This document shows positions 20,496 through 27,882 of a stretch of DNA of 64,000 bases, one piece after another. This stretch comes from Aquabacter sp040049275. Lineage in GTDB: Bacteria > Pseudomonadota > Alphaproteobacteria > Rhizobiales > Xanthobacteraceae. A program made the position numbers and the translations under genes. The stretch is from assembly GCF_040049275.1 (NCBI RefSeq), contig NZ_JBDZDT010000001.1, forward strand, positions 496,001-560,000, written 5' to 3'. Every line of letters begins with the position of its first letter. Within the stretch, counting starts at the first letter, position 1. Under the pieces are notes generated by a model. The model saw nothing but the letters and a program-made list of their open reading frames with translations. It searched no databases and had not been told where the DNA came from.

Positions 20496-21956
20496 ATGTC
20501 CTCCACCGCCCCCGCTCCCCTCCGCCTCCCCGAAGACCGTGTCGCTTCCGTGCTCTCGGCCCTTGCCGAGAAGCTTGGCCCGCGCGGCGTCGTCACCGCC
20601 CCCGGCGATATGGCGCCCTATCTCGTGGAGCAGCGCGGCCTGTTCCAGGGCTCGACCCCCGCCATCCTGCGCCCCGCTGATACGGCCGAAGTTTCGCTGT
20701 GCCTTGCCGCCTGCGCCGAAGCGGGGCTGCCGGTGGTGCCCCAGGGCGGGAATACCGGCCTCGTGGGAGGCCAAGTGCCGTTCGGCGCGCTGCTGCTCTC
20801 GCTGGAACGGCTGGACAAGGTGCGCGCGGTGGACGCCACCGACCTCACCCTCACCGTGGAAGCGGGCGTGACGCTCCATGCCGTGCGCGCGGCGGCGGAA
20901 GCGGCGGACTGCCTCTTCCCCCTCTCCATCGCGTCCGAGGGGAGCTGCCGCATCGGCGGCAACCTCTCCACCAATGCGGGCGGCACTGCGGTCCTTCGCT
21001 ACGGCAACATGCGCGAGCTGACCCTGGGGCTGGAGGTGGTGCTGGCGGACGGGCGCGTCTGGAACGGCCTCTCGCGCCTGCGCAAGGACAATACGGGCTA
21101 CGACCTGAAAGACCTGTTCATCGGCGCGGAGGGCACACTGGGCGTCATCACCGCCGCCGTGCTGCGCCTGTTCCCGAAGCCGCGCCAGCGCACCACGCTT
21201 CTGGCAGGCCTCGCTGATCCCCATGCCGTGCTCTCCTTCATGCGGCGCCTCAGGGCCGTGGCGGGGGATGCGCTCACCGGCTTCGAGATGATGCCCCGCT
21301 TCGGCATGGAGATGGTGCTGCAGCATATGCCCGGAAATGTGCGGGCGCTCACCGGCGATCACGCCTTCTTCGCCCTCGCCGAACTCACCTCCACGCGGCG
21401 CGACGATGATCTGGCCGCCCTGGCGGAAGGCGTCCTGGAAGAGGCGTTCGAGGGCGGCGAAGTGGAGGATGCGGCCATCGCCTCCAGCGAGGCCCAGGCG
21501 GACGCGCTCTGGCGGCTGCGCGAGGACCTTTCCGACGCCCAGAAGTTCGAGGGCGGCTCCATCAAGCACGACGTTTCGGTGCCGGTCTCGAAGGTGGCGG
21601 AATTCGTGGTGGAGGCGAGCCGGCTGTGCGAGGCGCACCTGCCGGGGGTGCGGGTCTGCGCCTTCGGCCATGTGGGCGACGGCAACATCCATTTCAATCT
21701 GAGCCAGCCGGTGGGAATGGAAAAGGCCGCCTTCCTCGCCACCTGGGAGGATTTCAACCGGCTGGTGCACGATTATGTGGCCTCGCTCAGCGGCTCCATC
21801 TCCGCCGAGCACGGCATCGGCCTTCTGAAGCGCGAGGAGCTGACGCTCTACAAGGACCCGGTCGCCCTCGACCTCATGGCGGCGCTGAAGGGCGCGCTGG
21901 ACCCGGCCGGGCTGCTCAATCCCGGCAAGGTGCTTATTTCTTCCGCACGCCGATGA
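20496..21956 (+). CDS. FAD-linked oxidase, D-2-hydroxyglutarate dehydrogenase-like
   Basis: A 486 residue flavoprotein of the VAO/GlcD family. The FAD-binding N-terminal half contains VVPQGGNTGLVGGQVP, IGGNLSTNAGGTAVLRYGN and KDNTGYDLKDLFIGAEGTLG. The C-terminal half has the substrate and metal region GHVGDGNIHFNLSQP and the family end signature SAEHGIGLLKREE, with LNPGKVL closing. It oxidises a D-2-hydroxyacid to the 2-oxoacid; D-2-hydroxyglutarate and D-lactate are the main candidates. The last 23 bases overlap the convergent MFS gene. Confidence 0.92.
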   Translation: MSSTAPAPLRLPEDRVASVLSALAEKLGPRGVVTAPGDMAPYLVEQRGLFQGSTPAILRPADTAEVSLCLAACAEAGLPVVPQGGNTGLVGGQVPFGALLLSLERLDKVRAVDATDLTLTVEAGVTLHAVRAAAEAADCLFPLSIASEGSCRIGGNLSTNAGGTAVLRYGNMRELTLGLEVVLADGRVWNGLSRLRKDNTGYDLKDLFIGAEGTLGVITAAVLRLFPKPRQRTTLLAGLADPHAVLSFMRRLRAVAGDALTGFEMMPRFGMEMVLQHMPGNVRALTGDHAFFALAELTSTRRDDDLAALAEGVLEEAFEGGEVEDAAIASSEAQADALWRLREDLSDAQKFEGGSIKHDVSVPVSKVAEFVVEASRLCEAHLPGVRVCAFGHVGDGNIHFNLSQPVGMEKAAFLATWEDFNRLVHDYVASLSGSISAEHGIGLLKREELTLYKDPVALDLMAALKGALDPAGLLNPGKVLISSARR

Positions 21957-23133
21957 CGGTGACGATGCCCACCAGCAAGGGGGCGGCGGCGCCGAGGAAG
22001 ACGGCGTGGGTCATGTGGTTGTCCAGCATGATGCCGTACATGAGCGGCCCCGCCAGCGCACCGATATCGAAGCCGGAATAGACGAAGCCGAACACCTTGC
22101 CCCGCGCATTGGCCGGCGCGGCATGGCGCACCAGGACGTCGCGCGAGGGCGTGGTCATGCCGAGCGAGAAGCCGATCACCACCATCAGCACAAGCGTTGC
22201 GAGCGGCGGGATCTGGACGAGCCCGATGACGAACAGCGCCACCGCCGCCACCGCCAGACCCGCCATGGCGATGCGGTGGTGGTGCGAGGCGCGGTCGGCG
22301 ATATAGCCGCCCAGCATAACACCGCAGACATTGGCGCCCTGGTAGAAGGTGAGTGTCAAAGCGGCGAAGGCCGTGCCCATGCCGAAGCCTTCCTGGAGCG
22401 CGGTGATGCCGAAGCTCTGAAGGCCCACGAGGCAGATGGCGGTGAGGAAGAAATAGAAGAAGGCCAGCAGCACCACCCGCGAGGCGATGATGTCGGCAAA
22501 GCTCGGCGCCCCTGCGGCTTCCTGGTGCGCATGCTCCTGGTGCCGCTCGATGCGCAGGAGCGGACGGGCCATCATCAGCGCGAACCCGACCATGAGGCAC
22601 GACACCCCCATCACCACCAGCGCGGTGCGCCAGCCATACATCAGGGCGAGCGCGCCGGACGCCAGCGGCGAGGCCGCATAGCCGAGATTGCCGGCCACCA
22701 CATGCAGCGCGAACGCCCGCCCCAGCCGCTCCGTGCGGATGCGGTGGCTGAGGATGGAGAGATCCGCCGGGTGGTAGACGCTGTTGCCTAGGCCGGCCAA
22801 GGCGGCGAACGGCAGCATGGTGGCATAAGTAGGCGCGAGCCCCATGGCCGCCATGGAGGCGGACTGGAGCAGGATGCCGCCGAGCAGCAGCCGGTCGGCG
22901 CCGAAGCGGTCCACCATGATGCCCGCCACCACCTGACCACCGCCGGAGAACAGGTAGAAGATGGAGAGAAGGACGCCCAATTCGGTGAAGGAGACGCCGA
23001 GATCGTCGCGCATGGCGATGAACAGGGGCGCCAGCGCCAGTTGCAGGATATGGCTGACGAAATGGCCCGCGCTGACGGCGGAGATGGTGGCAAGCTCCCG
23101 GCGGGGCGCCGTGGCGGGAATGGCTAATGTCAC
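21934..23133 (-). CDS. MFS transporter (fosmidomycin-resistance-like)
   Basis: About 399 residues with twelve predicted transmembrane segments. The first segments (SAVSAGHFVSHILQLALAPL) and LGVSFTELGVLLSIFYLFSG resemble the fosmidomycin-resistance (Fsr)-type MFS group. A His-rich central loop (RIERHQEHAHQEAAG) separates the two six-helix halves. I chose the GTG at 23133 because AGGGAGAG lies six to eight bases before it; an ATG at 23169 would add 12 residues with a weak site. The 5' leader may contain the structured element at 23259-23349. The substrate is unknown; it could be an exporter for an organic acid or antibiotic. Confidence 0.88.
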   Translation of the reverse strand: MTLAIPATAPRRELATISAVSAGHFVSHILQLALAPLFIAMRDDLGVSFTELGVLLSIFYLFSGGGQVVAGIMVDRFGADRLLLGGILLQSASMAAMGLAPTYATMLPFAALAGLGNSVYHPADLSILSHRIRTERLGRAFALHVVAGNLGYAASPLASGALALMYGWRTALVVMGVSCLMVGFALMMARPLLRIERHQEHAHQEAAGAPSFADIIASRVVLLAFFYFFLTAICLVGLQSFGITALQEGFGMGTAFAALTLTFYQGANVCGVMLGGYIADRASHHHRIAMAGLAVAAVALFVIGLVQIPPLATLVLMVVIGFSLGMTTPSRDVLVRHAAPANARGKVFGFVYSGFDIGALAGPLMYGIMLDNHMTHAVFLGAAAPLLVGIVTVIGVRKK

Positions 23134-23186
23134 GCGTCTCTCCCTGCCCGCCTTCTTGTGGACGAGCATTCCGGCGCGGCTGAGCC

Positions 23187-23203
23187 AACCGGAGTGTCCG
23201 GTT
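23187..23203 (-). promoter_or_regulatory. Hairpin in the MFS leader
   Basis: AACCGGA / TCCGGTT makes a perfect 7 bp stem with a three-base loop. It lies between the structured element and the MFS start codon, where an expression platform would be expected. There is no T-run, so if it acts it would act on translation or pausing. Confidence 0.35.
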
Positions 23204-23258
23204 TAGGGGCAAGGGTGGGGACAGCGCCAGCTAAATTGATATGATTCTGACGCATGGG

Positions 23259-23349
23259 GGGGAGCGCACCTCCCGGCTGGGCGCATAGGCCATTTCAGCC
23301 GACGCGATCAGGTTCTTTTCCATTGGGAACCCAGGCCCGGTGCAGCCCC
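23259..23349 (-). ncRNA. Candidate structured RNA element (possible leader of the MFS gene)
   Basis: The 91 nt immediately after the phosphatase stop codon fold into a plausible three-way junction. The closing helix pairs 23339-23349 with 23259-23270 (GGGG and GCACC blocks, one internal loop). Two inner hairpins are GGCTG/CAGCC (23275-23279 with 23296-23300) and GGTTC/GAACC (23311-23315 with 23327-23331). The closing strand can instead form a local GGGAG/CTCCC hairpin (23260-23264 with 23270-23274), so two states compete. The minus strand contains GAACCTGATC, a string shared with TPP riboswitches, but the CTGAGA motif is absent in the right place. No known family fits; the strand is inferred from the downstream gene. 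Confidence 0.35.
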
Positions 23350-25398
23350 TTACACCGTGGGACGATGGCCGCCGAAATAGCGCAGGGTCAGGCAGGTTAT
23401 GTCGTCCGCCTGGGGGGCGCCGCGCTCGAAGCCCTTGATGGAGGCCAGCACCCGCTCGGAGAATTCCGGCACCGTCCAGTCCCGGGCGCCGTCGGCCAAA
23501 AGGGCCTCCAGCCGGCTCTCGCCATAGAGCCTGCCGTCAATGTCGAACGCCTCGGTGACGCCGTCCGTATAGAGCAGCAGCGTGTCGCCGGGCTCCAGGT
23601 CGAAATGGTGCTCCTGGTAGACAAAGCCTTCCAGCACCGCCACCGCCATGCCCTTGGTGCTCGGCACGGTGGAGATCTCCCCCGCCCGCGAGATGCGATA
23701 GGGCAGATTGTGGCCGGCATTCACATAGCTCACGCGGCCGGTCTTCAGGTCGACCACCCCGTAGAACAGGGTGACGAACAGCATCTGCTCGTTTTCCATG
23801 GCAAGCAGGTCATTCAGCCGCCGCACGCACCCCGCCGGCGACCGCTCGAACAAGGCGGTGGAGCGCAGGAGCGTGCGGGAGATGGCCATGAACAAGGCCG
23901 CGGGCACACCCTTGCCTGATACGTCCGCCACCACGAAGCCGAGGGTGGATTCGTCGATGAGGAAATAATCGTAGAAGTCGCCGCCCACTTCCCGCGCCGG
24001 CGTCATGTGGCCGTCGACCGCCACGCGCTGGTTCGGCGGAAACGCCTTGGGCAGGATCGCGAGCTGCACCTGGCTGGCAATCTCCAGTTCCTGCTGGAGG
24101 CCAGCGAGCTTGGTCTTCGTGACGAGGGCCTCGCGCAGTTCCACCACCATGGAGGACAAGCGCGTATGCTGCTCGACGATGCGGCGCGACAGATCGTGCA
24201 GCACGCGCGCCACCCGGCGCAGCCCGTCCTCCGTCTCCCCTCCGCTGGGCGAGGCGAGGAGCGCCAGCACCTCTTCGCGATCCGTGGGGTCGATGGAGTC
24301 TGCGAGGAACTTCAGCTCGGTGGAGATCACCGCTTCCTGCCGGCGGCGCACCCGCTCGTGCTGGCGCCGGGTTTCGGCCAGCGCCTGGGCATTGGCGCGC
24401 AATCCGGTCACCGCCTCGGCGATGCGGCCGATCTCGTCATCCCCGGAATGCTCCAGCACCACCGAGGTCTCGCCGCGCGACAGCGCCTGGAGCACGCCGA
24501 TGGCATTCTCCAGGGGCCTGAAACTGTACCAGAGGAAGATGTTGAGGCCGATGACGCCCAAAATGGTGAGCCCGACGCCGGCCGCAATGGCGACGGAACG
24601 CAGCACGCCTTGGGCCGCCCAGGCCGCGGTGTTGTCCTTGAGGCTGACCAGGGCGCCGACTATGCCGCCGGTCACGTCGTCCACCGGCACGCTGGTGACG
24701 GAATAGGTCTTGTCGCCCACGACCACCCGGTCATAGACCGGCTGGCGTGGGGTAATGGTGAGGTCTGCGGCCTGCCACAACGTGCCATTGGTGGTGGCGA
24801 GGAGGCGGTCGCGCAGGGAGATGACGCTCGCCTCCGCGTCGATGCTGGCGGCGAAGCGCGAAAGGGCGACGCTGATGTCGCGGCTGAGCACCAGAACGAT
24901 CTGGCCCCGTTCGGGCAGGGTGATGGTGCGGGTCGCAACGACCACGAGACGCCGGGCCGAGACAAGGCGCAGCCCGCCGGCGCGGTTTCCCGCAAAGGCC
25001 CGGTCCAGGGTGCCCGCATCCAGGATGCCGCGTTCCGACGCCTGCCCTAGGAAGGATGTGACGTCGCGCTCCTGCCCGACCGTTTCGAACGCGAGCGTCC
25101 CGTCCTCGTCCTTCACGCCCAGATCGCCCAGCGTCGCCAGGATGGCCGGGCGGTTGCCGAAGGACAAAGCGACGCGGAACGCCGGATAGGCCTCCATGTC
25201 ATCCAGCTCTTGCTCCAGGTTGGAAAGAGCCACCGCCACGATTTCCCGCCAAAGAGCCGATTGTGCGGAAATGGCGACATCCGCCGTGCGCTCGTGCTCC
25301 AGCCGGTCGCGCACCAGGCTCGCCGCCCAGAAGATGGCCATGAGCACCAGAAAGCCGGCAGCAACGATGAGGGTGATGCGGGTGCGGAGCTGCATCAC
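23350..25398 (-). CDS. Membrane-bound SpoIIE/PP2C-type serine phosphatase with HAMP (RsbU-like)
   Basis: A 682 residue signalling phosphatase. TM1 spans about residues 9-30, a Cache-like periplasmic sensor about 31-262, TM2 264-290, and HAMP 291-345. A helical linker ends in LEIASQVQLAILPKAFP, the usual joint to the catalytic domain. The PPM/SpoIIE domain (460-675) has the metal residues in VGGDFYDY (471-478), DVSGKG (492-497), LYTDGVTEA and ADDITCLTL. Such enzymes dephosphorylate STAS antagonists in partner-switching systems, and a STAS protein and RsbW-like kinase are encoded about 8-10 kb away (32877-35279). Its start overlaps the upstream sensor gene by four bases (ATGA), so it is the last gene of a three-gene unit. 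Confidence 0.93.
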   Translation of the reverse strand: MMQLRTRITLIVAAGFLVLMAIFWAASLVRDRLEHERTADVAISAQSALWREIVAVALSNLEQELDDMEAYPAFRVALSFGNRPAILATLGDLGVKDEDGTLAFETVGQERDVTSFLGQASERGILDAGTLDRAFAGNRAGGLRLVSARRLVVVATRTITLPERGQIVLVLSRDISVALSRFAASIDAEASVISLRDRLLATTNGTLWQAADLTITPRQPVYDRVVVGDKTYSVTSVPVDDVTGGIVGALVSLKDNTAAWAAQGVLRSVAIAAGVGLTILGVIGLNIFLWYSFRPLENAIGVLQALSRGETSVVLEHSGDDEIGRIAEAVTGLRANAQALAETRRQHERVRRRQEAVISTELKFLADSIDPTDREEVLALLASPSGGETEDGLRRVARVLHDLSRRIVEQHTRLSSMVVELREALVTKTKLAGLQQELEIASQVQLAILPKAFPPNQRVAVDGHMTPAREVGGDFYDYFLIDESTLGFVVADVSGKGVPAALFMAISRTLLRSTALFERSPAGCVRRLNDLLAMENEQMLFVTLFYGVVDLKTGRVSYVNAGHNLPYRISRAGEISTVPSTKGMAVAVLEGFVYQEHHFDLEPGDTLLLYTDGVTEAFDIDGRLYGESRLEALLADGARDWTVPEFSERVLASIKGFERGAPQADDITCLTLRYFGGHRPTV

Positions 25399-26219
25399 GG
25401 ATCTCGCTGGGCCTGCGGCGCACGCGACAGCGCCTCGCGCTTGATGCGTTCGATATCGGCCCGGAGACGGCCGTCGAAATCCACCGCCAGAAGTTCCTCG
25501 GCATAGGCCTGAAACGAGGCCCTCTGGTCTGCGAGCCTGCGCTCTCCGTTGCCGAGCGCAGAAAAGGCGGCCGCGATGACACCCCGCCTCGGGCGGCGGT
25601 TCGCCGGCACGTCCTCGGGGCTGCCGGCCGCGCTCGCCACCAAAGCCTCGGCGAGCTTGCGCCGGGCGCTCGCCAGGCTCCCTCCGGCATAGGCGCCGGC
25701 AATGAGGCCGGCCAGCAGCGAACAGACGAACACCGCAACGCCGGTCCGCCAGTTGAGCGAGCTCAGGACAGAGCTCAAGGTGGCCGGCGTCGTGGTGACA
25801 TCCACCTGCCCCAGCGGGATTCCATCCACCAGGATCGGGGCGACGACGGTGTCGACCCCCGGCGTAAGACCCACGGCGCTACGCACCTCGCGGCCGTCAG
25901 GCCCCCGCACGATGATCCGGGTGAGGCCCGGCGTGCGGTTCATGGTCTCGGCGAGGTAGGCTTCGACGCCCGGCAGGAGCTTGAGCGGGATGCCGAAGCG
26001 GGCCGCCTTCTCGAACTGGGCGGCCAGGGAGCGCGCGACTGTCGCGCCGATGAGCTTGGCGTCCCGTCGCGCCGTCTCCTCCACCCGCGCCTTAAAACCG
26101 TTCATCAGCAGGATGCCGGCGCCGCCGCCGATGACGAGGACAATGAGAAACGCAAACAGCCCGCAGGCGAGCCGGTCGCGGGCATTGGCGGCGGGATGCA
26201 CGTCAGTCGGCATCGTCAA
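25395..26219 (-). CDS. Two-TM sensor-like membrane protein
   Basis: A 274 residue protein with TM1 at about 17-39, a periplasmic domain, TM2 at about 158-178 and a cytoplasmic tail of ~95 residues rich in Arg, Glu and Ala. The periplasmic part contains GIPLKLLPGVEAYL (76-89) and RIIVRGPDGREV, a helix-then-sheet pattern like a single Cache domain. The same pattern is seen in the MFS-fusion protein at 27879 (GVPLDKLVGVDTYL). There is no HAMP signature, kinase, cyclase or methyl-accepting domain, so output must pass through a partner, most simply the phosphatase whose start overlaps its end. I do not recognise a named family. Confidence 0.8.
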   Translation of the reverse strand: MTMPTDVHPAANARDRLACGLFAFLIVLVIGGGAGILLMNGFKARVEETARRDAKLIGATVARSLAAQFEKAARFGIPLKLLPGVEAYLAETMNRTPGLTRIIVRGPDGREVRSAVGLTPGVDTVVAPILVDGIPLGQVDVTTTPATLSSVLSSLNWRTGVAVFVCSLLAGLIAGAYAGGSLASARRKLAEALVASAAGSPEDVPANRRPRRGVIAAAFSALGNGERRLADQRASFQAYAEELLAVDFDGRLRADIERIKREALSRAPQAQRDP

Positions 26220-26949
26220 GCGCCTCCAGCTGGCTCACGCCGCGCGCGACCCGCGCATCCGACGCCGACCAGGTTTCGCGGACCTGAACGGCGAGTCGCT
26301 CCAGCCGCTGCTGGGGCGCTGGCCGCACATCGGTGCCTTGCAGGATGTTTGCCACGCGGATGAAAGGGCGGCCCCGCGCAAAGGCGAAGGCAAAGGCGGC
26401 TGCGAGCCCCACCACCAGCGCCCCAGCGCTGACGACGAATGCGCGCGCCGCAAGATCCACCCCCAGCGCCTCCGCCCGGGCGCGCCGGCTCGCGCCGGAA
26501 ACCGTCACCGCAATGCCCCCTGCAACGCCAACATCGTTCTCGAAGCGGGTGCCGAAGACGGTCTCGCCGCGGACCTCCGCCCGCCACAGGCCTTCCCGCG
26601 ACAGATTGTCGACCCAGACCTTCTCCACCTCTTCGCCCACGGCGCCGCGGTCGGTGCTGTAGACCGAACGGCCCGCGCCGTTGAACACGTCGATGGCCAC
26701 GATGCCGGAATCGTTCGCCTTCTCGCGCTCGATGCTGGACTGGAGCAGGGAGATCTCATCCAGCATCAGCCCGATAGAGAGGTTCGCCTCCGTCGCCGCG
26801 CGCAGCGTGCCGATGAGATGGGAGACGCGCGCCTGCTCGATCTCTTCGCTGACATGCTCGCCCGCAACAAAAGCTGCGCCCACGATCGCCACGAGGGTGA
26901 CCATGACCGAGAAACCGATGACGAAGATGAGCCGGTCGACGAACGTCAT
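26203..26949 (-). CDS. Two-TM sensor-like membrane protein, first gene of phosphatase unit
   Basis: A 248 residue protein. TM1 is at about 7-29 (LIFVIGFSVMVTLVAIVGAA), the periplasmic region includes SIGLMLDEISLLQSSIE and IVAIDVFNGAGRSVYSTD, and TM2 is at about 170-192. The strand IVAIDVFNGAGRSVYS resembles the sensor-domain strand of the neighbouring proteins, so it looks like a distant paralogue of the other two-TM sensors here. The last 17 bases overlap the next gene, indicating translational coupling. It is transcribed away from the shared AT-richer spacer. Function unknown; a sensing role is inferred from topology and context. Confidence 0.78.
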   Translation of the reverse strand: MTFVDRLIFVIGFSVMVTLVAIVGAAFVAGEHVSEEIEQARVSHLIGTLRAATEANLSIGLMLDEISLLQSSIEREKANDSGIVAIDVFNGAGRSVYSTDRGAVGEEVEKVWVDNLSREGLWRAEVRGETVFGTRFENDVGVAGGIAVTVSGASRRARAEALGVDLAARAFVVSAGALVVGLAAAFAFAFARGRPFIRVANILQGTDVRPAPQQRLERLAVQVRETWSASDARVARGVSQLEALDDAD

Positions 26950-27234
26950 GAATTGAACTTGAGCGCGGGATCGGGCGGGACGTTAGCCGCCCGGGCCGTT
27001 GCAAACCAGACCTAAACTGATCACAGTCGAAAAAACCTCGCTTTTATAAATGCTTCACAAAAGTCGGCCAAGGCCATGCGTGGTGCGGTACGACCGTCAA
27101 ATTGCTGAATCTTTATGTCTTTAAGCGTTAGAGTGCGATCCATCCAATGTGGGCGAACGCGTGCCGGCTTCTCGTCGGCAAGGCCCTTCTCCAGCAGGCG
27201 AGTCTGACGTCGTGCGTCTTTGCGAGCAGCCGGA
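26950..27234. promoter_or_regulatory. Divergent control region of the sensor/partner-switching arrays
   Basis: This 285 bp spacer separates the two divergent arrays. It is clearly richer in A and T than its surroundings, notably 27005-27125 with AAAAAACC and TTTTATAAATGC. It should contain promoters for both directions. I could not pick a -35/-10 pair with confidence and saw no EcfG-type GGAAC box with correct spacing. Confidence 0.45.
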
Positions 27235-27882
27235 ATGATCCGAACCTCCCTCGGCCTGATTGTCGTATTCGCCCTGATCGCCGCAGCCTGCGTCGCCTTC
27301 GGCGCCTACTTCTCCTTCGTCACCCTGCAGAACGCCCACAGGAAAGCCGTGGAAGCGCGATTCGCCATCACGGCGGAGCGCATTGCCGGCAGCGCCCAGA
27401 CCGCCGCCTCCCTCGGCATCGCATTGCCGGCGCAAACCACCTTGGCCGAATTGCTGCGCCGGGAGGCGCGCCTCGACCACACCATTCTCTCCATCGACGT
27501 CACCGATGACCGCCAGCGGGTGCTCTACAGCAGCGATCCGGACCGAATCGGCGGAGGCGAGGGCGCACGGACGGCCAACGGCATCAGCCGGCGCATCGAA
27601 AACGACCTTGCCGCCACCATCGGCAATGTGGTGGTGCGCTACGACCCGGCGGCGCTTGCGGCCGGCGCGGCGGCGCTTTCGGGCGAACTCGGGGTGATCG
27701 CGTTGCCGACGCTGGCGGGGGCCGCGCTGGCGACCATCGCCATCGGCCTTCTCTTGGCCGGCGGCCTCGGCCGTGCCGCCAAGCGCGCCGCGAACCCGGC
27801 CTTCTGGCCGCGCGCCGCGCGCTCCGCCCTGGCGGAAGCGGAAGCCGCCCATTCCACCTTCCGCGCGGAGGATCGCCCATGA
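27235..27882 (+). CDS. Two-TM sensor-like membrane protein
   Basis: A 215 residue protein starting MIRTSLGLIVVFALIAA, with TM1 at about 5-27, a periplasmic domain containing GIALPAQTTLAELL (61-74) and LSIDVTDDRQRVLYSSDP, and TM2 at about 148-172. A short basic tail follows. It matches the plan of the two small proteins encoded on the other side of the spacer. An in-frame ATG at 27220 adds five residues. Its stop overlaps the start of the sensor-MFS fusion (ATGA, 27879-27882), so the two are translationally coupled and probably interact. No catalytic domain is present. Confidence 0.78.
   Translation: MIRTSLGLIVVFALIAAACVAFGAYFSFVTLQNAHRKAVEARFAITAERIAGSAQTAASLGIALPAQTTLAELLRREARLDHTILSIDVTDDRQRVLYSSDPDRIGGGEGARTANGISRRIENDLAATIGNVVVRYDPAALAAGAAALSGELGVIALPTLAGAALATIAIGLLLAGGLGRAAKRAANPAFWPRAARSALAEAEAAHSTFRAEDRP

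Noticed and set aside
23259..23349. TPP riboswitch
   Set aside because: GAACCTGATC and an AGGGG-type start are present on the minus strand, but the pyrimidine-binding CTGAGA motif is missing before it and the following P4/P5 sequence does not match. Kept only as an unassigned structured element.
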